A stretch of DNA of 64,000 nucleotides from Isochrysis galbana (taxonomy: Eukaryota; Haptophyta; Isochrysidales; Isochrysidaceae): the NCBI GenBank assembly GCA_018136815.1, contig CM030931.1, positions 6,268,148 through 6,332,147 of the forward strand. The letters run 5' to 3'. A program made the translations under genes and the position numbers. This document shows positions 52,900 to 63,370 of this stretch, piece after piece. Below the pieces are notes generated by a model. The model did no database searches. It was not told the origin of the DNA and worked only from the letters and a program-made list of their open reading frames with translations. Numbering within the stretch: position 1 is the stretch's first letter; each line of letters starts with the position of its first letter.

Positions 52900-54390
52900 A
52901 TGGACTGGGCATCGCTGGGCTGGGATAGCGTTCAGTATGCCAACTGGCTCGCTGGACTTCCCCAAGATCTTCAGAAGCGGCTCGCTCAATGTCTTCCTTA
53001 TGGGATCGCACACAAGCTCCAGCCTGGTCCTCGAAAGGAAGACGAGCCATGGGACATGTCATCTGGCGAGGTCACAGAGCTCCTGGGTGAGCTTGGACTT
53101 CTCCCGCTCTATGGCCAGACGTTCGCAGAGTACGGTCTGAGATACATCTACCAGCTGACATCAAATGGCCCGGAAGCAATGGAGGTGATGCTGCGAGAAC
53201 TCGGTGAGCTAGGCTGGTGCTCAGCAAAAGGGCAGTGCCACTGTACTGCACTTTCAGTCATTCCTGCCCTCGCACTTGCAGGTGTCACGCGCGATCACCG
53301 TGATCGATTAGTCTTGCTCGCGCTTTCTCCTCGGCCGTGCGGCTCCAATGGCAGGGCGTTCAGCCGAGATTTCCTCGCAGCTTGCCGCCCAGCCCATGCT
53401 GCAACAATGGGTGCCGAAAATCTTGGGCCACTGCTATACTCCATAGTACGATTCATCAAGCCGTGCCATGTTGTCGAGGTCCGTAAGCTGTCGCTTTGGG
53501 TTATTTGCATGGGGGCGGCATTGTTTCAAGCAAACAATGGACAACCGTAGACGTAAGCACATGAACACACACTCCAGTCCCCCCACTATCTCCTTCTCAT
53601 GATGATGTCTTCCTCTCAGGTCGGTGCTGGGTACACTTCACTTTGGTTGCTGCAAGCTCTCAGTGATAATGTCGATGAGCTCGCTCGATGCGCCGCTGCT
53701 GTTGAACGTGACGGTTATCTCGTCGGAAGCCCGCCTAATCAAGCGGAGTGGCTGCTGCCTACACATCGGAAACAACAGCGCTCCAGTTGTGGAGAGAGCG
53801 ACGCCGATGCAATTGATCAGAGTCCAGGCGCATACGGCGGATGGGCGGGAATGGGCCACCCGACCCTTCATACGATTGATTCCCTGAGTCATGAGCATAC
53901 TACAGCCCACGCCGTGTGCAAAATCGCCGGGGACCTTGGGCTGACTCCCTTTCTCGACCTTATCCAGGCCGATGCTTACGCGCTCCCCTCTGACAAGGGG
54001 TTTGGAGTAGATACGAGTAGTGAATTCGTCGATGCGCTTTGGCTTGACTTTGGCGTAGGAGCTGGAGCTCGGCTTGGGCCGTTTCTTGAAACCTGGTGGC
54101 CGAGGATCCGTCCAGGCGGCTTTTTGCTCGTTCACTCCACGTTGACGAATGCTGTGACGCGCAAGTGGCTCGATGGTGTCCGAACTCAACGACACGGTGA
54201 AGCAGCTATGGCAGGCGAGGAGATCAATCTATCAGACCCAAACACGCAGGCAGCGGCTGTGCAGGCGATCAAGGGGGTCATCGAAACCATCTCTTTCCGT
54301 GAACCCCACAAGAAGTGGCAAAATTCCATCTCGATCTTCCAAAAACGCTCCTCGGGATGGGCAGAGCCTCTCCTCACCACGTTCCCGTGA
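52900..54390 (+). CDS. SAM-domain protein fused to an AdoMet-dependent methyltransferase
   Basis: Three exons, 52900-53203, 53282-53478 and 53620-54390, give 423 aa. Introns 53204-53281 (78 bp) and 53479-53619 (141 bp) end in CTTGCAG and CTCTCAG; the second donor, GAG|GTCCGT, is weak but keeps the frame. The first splice completes a sterile-alpha-motif domain (VTELLGELGLLPLYGQTFAEYG ... MLRELGVTRDHRDRLV, about 57-115). The second rebuilds the AdoMet site VVEVGAGYTSLWLL. Later motifs: ALWLDFGVGAG, RIRPGGFLLVHSTLTN and a C-terminal EPHKKWQNSISIFQ, as in O-methyltransferases. The SAM domain probably brings the enzyme to a partner or an oligomer. The substrate is unknown. Confidence 0.75.
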
Positions 54391-55037
54391 GCACCCCCCA
54401 TCCAACCACCCTTTCGAAGCATTTACACATCGCAATGGGGCACGTAGACAAGTTGCACCGATTCATGCGCCTGCCCTAAGCCTAAGCCTAAGCCTATAAG
54501 CGCCTGAAGCGCCCAAGCCCACGCGCCTACGTCCAAGCCCAAGCGCGTAAGCCCAAGCCTAAGTGCCGAAGGCCGCATGCCTAAGCAGTAGATAGAGGTG
54601 GGGGAGGATGGGGTAAAAAAAAATCTTGTTGGTCCGGAGGCCCAAATTTTTTTGTCATGGGACCGGGGAAAGATTTCCCCTCGTCTCTCTTCCCGCTCTA
54701 ATCCGAATCCGAGGCAGAGCGATGGCGACCGACCCGCCTGACATGCCGACCTTCGCCGCGCTCCAGAGAGAGCACGGCGGTGGTCAGCCCCCCCCCCCCT
54801 GCTGTCGATGGTGTTCGGACTAAATGGTCCGGGGACACCAGTCGGCGGTCTCACCGGGGTTTCATGCCACCGCACTCGGCCGATTTCTGCTTCACCTGCC
54901 CACGCAGCATGGCCGCCAGCCCCATCCTGTCAGAGCAAGGCTGCTCTCACTCTTAGAGTGTGGTTGTGGCGTGTGGGGGTCTTGTGGCATGCCAGTGTGT
55001 GGGTGTGGCTGTAGTTGTGAGTCTGTAGCATGGGATG
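54391..55037. other. Intergenic; AAGCC(T/C)-type short repeats
   Basis: 54476-54570 is built from CCTAAG, CCCAAG and GCGCCT words. 54600-55030 is otherwise unassigned and has a C-run near 54788. Confidence 0.5.
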
Positions 55038-55654
55038 TAAAAAAAATCTTCTTAAAGTTCCCCGCTACGTGTGCGGCGTGAGGCAGTGTGCTAGTGTACC
55101 TCCCTACTACCCGACCTTAACCCCTAACAACCCCCTCCCCCTTTCCCAGTTCCCTCATTAGCGGAGAAGCTGGTTCCGGGGAGGCCGCGCGCGCTGCTTC
55201 GGCCAGGAGTTGGAGAGAAGGGGGCGGGAGACTGTGGTTCGTCCTTTGATTCCGGTGTTAACTCGGGTTATCCTTCCTTAAATATCTTAGGCTCCTCTTT
55301 AATAACCGCTGCGATTCCGACCAAGAGGTTTAGCTACTTTAGGTGGTGATGTGTCGTAGGTCCAGACCCCTTGCCGCTTGCAAGAGGTCCTCCGACGTTC
55401 CTATGTTGAAATCCTTGTCAACCGTGTATAGCGGGCTTATCATTTTCTTAATATGTTTGTTGCTCGGGGCGTGTAACCCCATACTCTCTAGTTGTTTTTT
55501 TAGCCTCTGAAAGAAACCGACTTTCGCCGTTACTTACTAGCAGGTGATATCTCGTAAGGATCGCTCTTACTTAAGATCGACCTAACGGACCTGCCGTCCG
55601 CGTTGCCATACTGGATGTTATAGAAGTCGGTTAGGATATACCTCCACGCCAGGA
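55038..55654 (-). mobile_element. T-tailed retroelement copy (outer copy)
   Basis: 3' end at 55038 (A-run on plus, then TCTTCTTAAAG). Its ORF end on minus (LAWRYILTDFYNIQYGNADG, 55654-55560) is followed by frameshifts. At 55655 the A-run of a second copy begins, exactly within the codons for LAWR. Confidence 0.6.
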
Positions 55655-56302
55655 TAAAAAAAAACTTCTGAAGATTCGGGGCTACTCGCCTACTAGCTAT
55701 GGGTCTCTCTTTTGCCTCTGCCTCTGCTATCCACAACGCCCTTTACTTCCCTCCCTCCACCTCTTCCCCTGCCCCCCTTCTTTCCTTTTTCTTCGGTTTC
55801 CGGGGTCCGGCCTCGGTGCACTACCTGAGGCCTGGTTCGGAGTGTGGGGTCCGGGCAGGCCTTTTGAGTTTGTCGATATTGCCGTGTGTGTCTATCCGTC
55901 TACGTCCTGTTTGTTTTAGTTAATTCCGGGTTCTAACGTCTCTAGCGTCCGTTCTGAGTGGCGTGTCAAAGCTTCAGTTGCTTTGGTTGTCTTGCTCCTT
56001 GATCTCCTCGACAGCGTGTACGATCCCCAGCTTGGTGGTTAGCACCACTAACTCCGCACTAGGCCTAAGTCCGCCTTTGTCGTTCCTGTTGAAGATGGGT
56101 CTCAAGACGTTCATGTCTATCCTTTTCTTGGGTTGCCTACCCATGCCCGCCTGGGCGGTTCTCGCCGAGTCGGTTTCTTGTGCGAATAGGAGTGCTTTTC
56201 TTAGCGTGGTGTATCTCTCTATGGTTCTTATCGGTATTGATTCTTCCGAAAAGTTTAAGCCGTCGTAATGTATCCTATAGAAATCCGTGACCTCCACGCC
56301 AG
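55655..56302 (-). mobile_element. T-tailed retroelement copy inserted in or next to the first
   Basis: 3' end at 55655 (A-run, CTTCTGAAGATTC on plus), UTR block with GGTTTCCGGGGTCCGG (55795-55815) and ORF tail 56297-55974 (VTDFYRIHYDGLNF ... FNRNDKGGL). The plus sequence CCTCCACGCCAGGATA occurs on both sides (about 55640 and 56287). This is either a target-site duplication of a nested insertion or the shared LAWR codons of two truncated copies. Confidence 0.6.
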
Positions 56303-56345
56303 GATACCTAAGTATCCCGAGGAGGGGTGCGGTCTATCCACCTGA

Positions 56346-56630
56346 TCCAAGACCAAGTACATTGGAGACGAGGCCGCCGTCGCGTACCTCTGCATGGAAT
56401 ATATCATGGCGGTCGCGTACGCTGAACCGAATCCCATGGTGCAAGTGCACCGAGCAGCTGGCAAACTCTACATGGAGAACAAGAAGGCGGTCCTCGCACG
56501 CGTCACGGACCTCGCCACCCAAGATCAGCCAAGCGACAGCGTCGCCTGCCAGAAGAACGACATCGACAATAGGATCGAGGAGGAGGGGTGTGAGAAAAAG
56601 ACGAAAGGGATGAAAACTCAGCCTGCGTAG
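56346..56630 (+). other. Unknown ORF fragment
   Basis: Open on plus as KYIGDEAAVAYLCMEYIMAV, then VQVHRAAGKLYMENKKAVLA and a Lys/Glu-rich end to a stop. The start is cut by retroelement sequence near 56302-56345. The reading is protein-like (balanced, amphipathic) but unrecognised. Confidence 0.35.
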
Positions 56631-56734
56631 CTTTGGGGTTACCTTTGGGGAGGGGGGGGGGGAGTTGCTGCTCACGCGCCGCGTCCTTGTATGTCGTGAT
56701 TAGCTTTGTACTCATCTTTGTACCATGGAGACTG

Positions 56735-57449
56735 GTTGAAAAAGAAAACACGCACATCTGGGTAAAAAAAAACAATCACCTGGCCCTCTTTTGACGGAAC
56801 GCGACTTTTCGGCAGGGACTTCTCGCGCGAGGTCGTCGCCGACATGTGCACGCCGCTGCTGCGCAAGGGACGCGACGAGGGCACCTACGTCGTCAAGATC
56901 AAGGTCAAGGTCGGCGACCAGCGGCCGACCCTCATCTGGCGCAGCCGCCTCGAGAATGGCGACCTGGTGACCGAGCTCTCCAGCCACGAGGTGGTCATGC
57001 GCGGCGCCACCTGTGTGCCTCAAGTGGACACGCCGGGCCTCTGGGTCGTGGGTGGTCGCAGCTACGGCATGTCGCTCTACACGACGAGCATGCTCGTCTT
57101 CCCGATGGCCACGCGCACGGGCGACGTCTCCGAGTTCACCCTGCGCGGCTTCACGGGCAAGCGCCGCCGCGAGACGTCGTCGTCGCGCAACGTGTACGAC
57201 GAGGCACCCGACGAGGAGTTTGTCGCCAAGGAGGCGCGCGTGGCCACCACTACCACCACCACGGCCTCGGCTCCTCCTGTGGAGGAGTCGGCGGCCTCGT
57301 TGGCGGCCCCCACAGAGGAGGCCGCCGCCGCCACGGCGACCGAGCCCACCGAGCCGCCGCTATTGTTGTGGCATTCCTACCTAAAAAGAAAACAAGCACT
57401 TATGGATGAAAAAAAAATCACCTGGCCCTCTTTTGACGGAACGCGACTT
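56735..57449 (+). other. Orphan GC-rich ORF segment between ~72-bp direct repeats
   Basis: 56735-56806 and 57378-57449 share AAAAAGAAAACA, an A-run, then ATCACCTGGCCCTCTTTTGA and CGGAACGCGACTT. Between them a plus frame reads GRDFSREVVADMCTPLL, YVVKIKVKVGDQRPTLIWRS, SSHEVVMRGATCVPQVD, SYGMSLYTTSMLVFPM, then an Ala/Thr/Glu tail. Codon use is strongly GC-ended. It is open at both ends into the repeats (ATG 56844, stop 57560). No family recognised; it looks like a captured gene piece. Confidence 0.4.
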
Positions 57450-58121
57450 CGCCCTGTCCTCTGGCGGGCATGCAATCAAACAGCGATGGCCGCAATCGCC
57501 ATCCCTGCAAGTAGTCCTGATCTTTCACGTGAATATGAAATTGAAATCTTTCGCGAGTAGCTCGCCCCCCCCCCCCCCCACTTCACAAGGCGAAGGTAGT
57601 GCACGCCTGGGCTGAAACCGAAGAAAAAGAAACAGGAACGAAGAGGGCGGAAGGGAACGAGGAACGAGGGGGAGTGAAGGGAACTACGGGTGGTGACGGT
57701 AGGGAGGTAGCATATACCGATTCCGTAGTAGGTGTTAGTGTTAGCCCAGAATCTTCAGATAATTTTTTGTAGCAGACCAAATGCTCTATATGACGTCTTC
57801 TCAAACAAGCACACAATGCACAAAGCGCCATCAACCGAAACATGCCTTTTTGTTGATTTCCATCCCTTATGTTGAATGGAGACGCATGTTCATGTGGCAT
57901 CGTAATCTCTAGCGGACGCGCGACCACCTTCCTTGACTGAGAGTGGTGAACGGTGACGTTCGATGCGACGCGAGTGGTATCACAATGATGCTGGAAATGC
58001 TAGATCTCTAGGGTGTGCCAGCGAACAACTCCAAAAGTGCAAGCACGCGAGCGTAAAAACAGCGATGCTGCTCTGAGAAGAAAGAACCGGTCGCTGCATG
58101 ATCACCAGTGTGGGCAGTCAA
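57450..58121. other. Intergenic; plus-oriented retroelement terminus
   Basis: 57720-57767 reads CCGTAGTAGGTGTTAG..., GCCCAGAATCTTCAG and ends ATTTTTTGT: the T-tailed terminus in plus orientation. A C-run lies at 57566-57580. Confidence 0.5.
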
Positions 58122-60299
58122 TTAGAGCTCGACATTATCCATGCCCTTCATCTCTTCAATGGTGTAGCCGCGAAGCTTCACTTCTTCCTTCTTGCGCTTG
58201 TTCAAGACAATGCGCAGGATGAGGAGACCGACACCGACACCGAGGACAACACCACCCACCAACATTGAAACCGCATAAGGCGAGTCCAGCGATGTTGGAA
58301 ATTTGAAACCTCCAGCTGCGGCCGCCTGAAGGATCGAATCGAGCGAAAGTCCGACGCCGCAGTCGCCCGCATCATACGCACACGAGGTGATGTTGCACCG
58401 AATGTCGCAGTGACCATTGCCCAAGACGCGTGCACAGTCGACCGGGCACTGTGTGCGGAAGACGCTCACACCGTCCGCGGTCCTTGAACAATTCGATGAG
58501 GGCGGCGGAATGTTGCACAGCTCCCATCGCGGCCCTCCAATCGTGTAGCACCATGGGCCGGCTTCCTCAGATCCTGGATTCCTGCATGAATTGTGCCCGC
58601 CTAGGCCGGCATCCGGGAAAGCGAGGTGCGTGTGCGTGTGGGCATTTGGCCATTGCTCCGACCACATCTGGCAAGTGTGGCCGCTCGCGCTCACTGCGAC
58701 AGGCCCACGATAATCTGCGCCCCGCGGGTCGTGGTAGCAGGAGTCGTCACCATGACTGCAATCATTGCCATCCCAGCCACACGCCTCGTTGTTGCATTGT
58801 GCATCGCACTCTCGATCGTCAATCCACGTCGGGAGGCAGCCGGTGGCACAGCCCGTGTCGCCTTGCACGCAGTCGTCGCCATCCCAAGAGCAGGCCTCGT
58901 TGAAGCACGCCTCGTCGCAGTAACCATCATTTATCCATGAGATCGGGCACGAGGTGGCGCAATTGTCCTGGAAGGCGTATCCACCTGAGTAGCCACAATC
59001 ACCGCCATCCCAGACACAATCGGTCACGTTGCACGCAAGGTCGCACACTGTGTTGCCGAGATTCATGTCGTCGCAGCCGGGGGCGCATGAGAAAGAATAA
59101 AAGCTGTCGTATGAGCCGTAGGACTCCGGAGTGCCATCCGCCCCGTCACCACCATTACCAAAGTTGGCAGGCAATTCTTGAGTGTAGTTGTACAGGAAGA
59201 GCTTGAAATCGCCTTCCTCAAAGCCGGAGACGCCGATGTACAGACTGCATGGGGACGCCTTGGCCACGCCCTCGAGACGGCGCCGTGACGCAGGACAGTA
59301 GAGGTCAGAAGAAGCAGGCAATGTGAACTGCTTCACGCCCACAGACTCGTCCACCCAGGTTGCGGTGTGACGGTCAGGTTTGGGTGTGGTGAATGAGAGG
59401 AACAGGTCGGCATCACCATTGATGGGCAAGAGCACCACCTTGATGCCCTTCATGGACGGCGCAAGTGCAGCCTCGTAAAACACAAGCTCTAGTTCCTTGA
59501 CGTGCCCGTCTACTGGCTGACGTACCGCAAGCTTGCTCACGCTGTCGGCCACAGTGCGCACCGCCTTAGGTGCCTGAGCGCCGCCCGGCAAGACATGGCT
59601 TGGGTGGTCAGGGTCGCACTGAGATGCAGGGGCGCCAACATCGCAAAGCTCCCAGAGCGTGTCTGGGTAGTCGAGAGTGTAGCACCAAGGTCCATCCTCT
59701 TCTCCGCCGGGATTGCGGCAGAAATTGTGGCCACCAAGGCCATCGTCTGGGTAATTAAACACGTCCTTGTTGTGCCGCCACGGAAGCTGTGAGCAAGGCA
59801 CATGTCAAGTAGCAGCGTGAGCAACGACATCGTAGACATACTCGGTAGCCCTACGCACACGCAAGGCTATTTTGAGTGAGGCTTGTCGACTCGCCTGCTG
59901 CGACCAGGCCTGGCACGTCTTCCCAGACCTCGTCATCGAGACCTTGCCGCGATAGTCGGTGCCGTCCTCGTTCTCAAAGCACTCTCCCGCATTATGGAAG
60001 CAGTCTTTTCCGTCCCAGTTGCACGCCTCCACGTTGCACGCCTCATCACACATTCCATCATCGACCCACTGCGCACAAGCAACCGGGGCGGGACAGGGGG
60101 GGGGTGCTGGATCTTCAGTTTGAGAGCTCAAGTGCTCAGAAAGGGTCCCTAGTCAGCAAGTCACCTCCTCTGGGCATCCCGGGACGCATGTAACAATGTC
60201 CTCGGCGAGGAGACGGAGCGACTTGTCGATTTGGGCGACCCCCTCCGCGCGGGCCGCGTGCGACATCGCGGCAGCCATCGCCACGGCGAGGGCGCCCAT
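58122..60299 (-). CDS. Kringle and Notch-repeat (LNR) type I membrane protein
   Basis: Minus strand, about 680 aa. Exon 1 (60299-60165) encodes a signal peptide ([18 protein letters not shown]). Exon 2 (from about 60134 to 59895) has an LNR repeat ([20 protein letters not shown]) and the start of a kringle ([21 protein letters not shown]). Exon 3 (59786-58122) completes kringle 1 ([18 protein letters not shown]). A beta domain like PPC follows ([11 protein letters not shown] ... [19 protein letters not shown]). Then come three LNRs, kringle 2 (58739-58488), another LNR, a TM helix (about 58277-58203) and a short charged tail. The exon 2/3 intron (59787-59894) has a GC donor (CAG|GCGAGT). The exon 1/2 junction is unclear: only ~30 nt separate them, next to a C-run. 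Likely a calcium-binding cell-surface protein. Confidence 0.8.
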
Positions 60300-60873
60300 G
60301 GCTGGAGAGTGGATGTGGAGGAAGCGAGGGGGAGTACGGCGGGCGCGCACGCGGGGCGGAGGGCGGGGGGGGGGGGGGGGGGGGGGTCCAGTGGCGCAGG
60401 GGGAGAAGGGGATTGGAACCAGAAGGGACGGGAAGAGAAGCCGCGCGAGCCTTCCGCTAGAAACGAAGAGCATGCTTACTCTCCCTCCTCCCTTCTTGGG
60501 CTCAGAGGCGTGAGAAAGGGAAGACGAAGGTGAAAGGAGAGAGAGAGAGAGAGAGGCCTCAAGGGAAGAAGCACTCCCTTCCTTAGAATTTAGAGTATCG
60601 TGCAGCATCTTGCATCTTGTTGGCTAGTAGTATGTACTACTATTAGTATTAGTATCCCTAGCTAGCTAGCTAGCCACCGACCGTACTCGAGCGACTCGAG
60701 CCATGCACCAAGCGCGCACACCGCCATCGCCGGGTAGGGGCTCCGTTGCCGTAGAGGGCACGGTCCCTCAGCACCAAGGACTAAGGCTATGCTCTATACT
60801 CTAGACTCTAGACACTCACACTCACAAAAAGAAAGCTCTCACACTCGCCAATCGCCAAAGGCAAAGGCTTTTA
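60300..60873. other. Upstream region of the kringle gene; G-run and shared repeat
   Basis: A ~24-bp G-run at 60366-60387 and GA-rich sequence to 60560 precede the gene. 60703-60800 matches 5388-5490 in order (CGAGCCATGCACCAA, GGGCTCCGTTGCCG). Confidence 0.5.
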
Positions 60874-63060
60874 CAGGGCGGTCAAACATAGGCCTGAGCC
60901 AAAATATGTAGTTTTTCGTGCCCAAATATGTGGAAAAAATATGTGGAAAATGTGTGAAATGTTGCCCAAATATGTGGAAAATATGTAGCTGTGTGTGGGG
61001 GGGATCAATCGCCGTTACTAGTAGTAAGCGCCGCACATATATATATGCTCTTATCATTGTCACTCTTCTTATTTTCCTCTCCTCTCTCCCCTACACACCC
61101 ATACCCCTCCTCCCTCCTCTCTCTTGCCTCAATCAAGCTATTTTGTACAATGTACAATGAATTGAAACAGAGAAGCACACAAACAACACACACTAGACGC
61201 TACGATGACGAGACCTTGTTGCGTTTGTTGTTGTTGTAGCGCAACATGACCGCTGCCTCCAATTGATCGGCCAAGGAACATGACCGTTCAGGGCCAAACA
61301 TGCACGTCAACAAAGAAAAGACACGCTCACTTGAGGCAGAATTTGGACTCAAACACATAACAATCCTTGCAACTTGCGCCCAATGCGGAAATTGGTTTTG
61401 ATTTGATGCCCACCAAGCGAGAACATCCTTGGTTGGTGAATACCTTGATGTCAGAGTGGTCCACTTGGACACCTCTACATGCCACCATGTAGGAAGGGAG
61501 CTCTCGCATCAAATGATCGACGATGTTGGGTAAATGAGCCACAAAAGGTAGATCTGCCAGCTGAGTGACCCAAAGTGCGTCTACCTTTCCATATGCGAAA
61601 GCAGGATTCAGCGCACGCAGCAGGCCGGTGACATGATGTTGCTGCTGGCACCCATATGGTGCTTGACATCGATCAGTCAGACGATCGTCGAGATACTTGA
61701 ACGCCCTTCGCACATTTGGAAGGAGAGAGGTCCATTCAGGCAAGTTGCATACATCTACAGCGCTTCTTATCTCGTGCTCATCCCTGATCACAAGTGTCGA
61801 GCCATCTTCGTAAGTGATTGTACAAGCTCCTGGCACAATGGCTGATACCCTACCCTTGTACCAGCGGCTCTCGTTTTCATAGTACTCCCTCGTTGCTGTT
61901 CCGACGGTGATGATGTGCTGTCTCCTTAGCAAGGCAGCAACATTGGGCATGTCAGCTGCATCTTGGCCGAGCTTCCGCCCGCGCTCTCGCAGGCTCTCTA
62001 GCAAGTCATGGACAAGTAGTATCTCCAAGCCATCTCCTTCTAACCTGTAGGTAGTGGTACAAAGTATCTCCATATCCATGGCTAAGGCAAGCTCCAACTG
62101 CAGCTCCTTCCCCTTTGTTGTGATGATAGCATGGAGAGCTTGTGATGTTGCCTCTCCAATGCCTTCTCTACGTAGTCTGGCAATGAATGCCTCGAGTTGC
62201 CCAAAGTTAGTGCCCAAGTCCTTCATGACTTCCCATCTTGACCACCACCTGGTGCGAGAGAAACCCTTCATGGATTGTCCCATCATGTCGCGCCAAATAA
62301 GCCCTGCCGCTCTTGTGTGAGAGGTCAAAGTAAGCCAAGGGGTCAGAAACTCCTCCACAGTAGCCAACACGAGATGCTCGCCCGTGTGTTGGAGGGTGTG
62401 GGATGCGCACAGGATATCGACAGCGTTGGGACAACAGACCTTAAGCTGACGACAAGCCACGCCGTTCGTCGCGCAGCTATCACGAGAAATGCCCACAACA
62501 CTCCTTGCAACATCTATGCCCAACTGATTCTGAAGGATGAACGAAATCAAGCGGAACAACCCTGCGCCGTCCATGTGTTTTGCCGTCGTTCGCAGCGCTA
62601 GCAAACGACTCTCGACACAAGTGAAGGAGGAAGGGACAAACCGCGCGCACACATTAACGGCCTCGCCGAGCCGCGTCGTTCCATCGAATGTGATGCATAT
62701 GTGTTGCCCAGCTAGCTCAGACTTTACCATTTGAACCTCCCTATTCAGGATTTTCGGTATGAACCACTTCAAGTGCGACCTGTGCGTGAGCGGACTCCCC
62801 CCCAGCTCGAAGACAGGGCGCAGCTCGTCGATCTTGTTCAAAGCGATGCCGCTCTGAAGAAAAGCCTCGACTACAGTCCAGCGAAAAACCAATGTGTCGC
62901 GCGACGTGGCACTGCCTACTTCATCTTCATGCTCAAGGAAGTGCTGGTCGATGTGCGTCTTGAGGTCCTTGTCTTTTTCAGTGCGTTCCTGATGCGCTGC
63001 GACATTCCTCTTGTGCTTGTTGGAATGGACCGACATGCCCAAATGCCAATGTCCAATGTT
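60874..63060 (-). mobile_element. hAT DNA transposon, right end unresolved
   Basis: The 3' end at 60874 reads CAGGGCGGTCAAACATAGG, a hAT-like terminus. Subterminal AAATATGTGGAAAA-type repeats lie at 60903-60985, as transposase binding sites often do. The opposite inverted repeat was not found before 63228, so the 5' end may be lost. The terminus is shared with the MITE-like units at 13129-13434. Confidence 0.65.
61200..63042 (-). pseudogene. hAT transposase with Tudor-like insert, one frameshift
   Basis: Main frame 63042-61327 (571 codons): HSNKHKRNVAAH near the start may be the end of a zinc finger. The catalytic region has CITFDGTTRLGE and ISRDSCATN, then GFSRTRWWSRWEV. Residues ~380-430 (61905-61753) read YYENESRWYKGRVSAIVPG and CTITYEDGSTL, a Tudor/Agenet-like fold. 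The hAT C-terminal dimerisation block (LAWWASNQNQFPHW, LSPNSASSERVFSLL) is in another frame, 61472-61200. The frame changes near 61470-61485 (VACRG to EVSKW), by an indel or a tiny intron. There is no in-frame ATG at 63042; the first is 63036. Confidence 0.7.
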
Positions 63061-63227
63061 TCTCGGTTCTCGGTGAGTGAGTATGGCTGGTGTGTGTGTG
63101 TGTGGTGGATTGTGTGTGCTATGTGCTATGTGCTATCACAGCTAATTCTAATTGTTGTGCGTGTTGTTGTTCGTTGCAGAGCGTCGTGCGGAGGGCAGCA
63201 CACACTACGCACTACGACACGAGCCTT
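63061..63227. other. Short spacer between two mobile elements
   Basis: GT-rich (TGTGTGTGTGTG near 63093) and CTATGTG repeats; no hAT end found. Confidence 0.4.
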
Positions 63228-63370
63228 AAAAAAAATCTCAAGATTCTGGGCTACACACCTACTAGTCTCAGGTCCTCCCGTCTCTTACTACCACCGCCCT
63301 TTACTTCCCTCCCTCCACCTCGTTCCCTGCCCCCCTTCATCCTTCATTCCTTTTACTTTGGTTTCCGGAA
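63228..63370 (-). repeat. T-tailed retroelement 3' module, truncated
   Basis: A-run then TCTCAAGATTCTGGGCTA on plus, followed by the CCCTTTACTTCCCTCC and ACTTTGGTTTCCGG UTR block. It is cut at 63370, where the family A hairpin begins without a gap. Confidence 0.55.

Noticed and set aside
54476-54570. Telomere-like array (CCTAAG words)
   Set aside because: Units are irregular (CCTAAG, CCCAAG, GCGCCT) and internal to the window; not a telomeric repeat.
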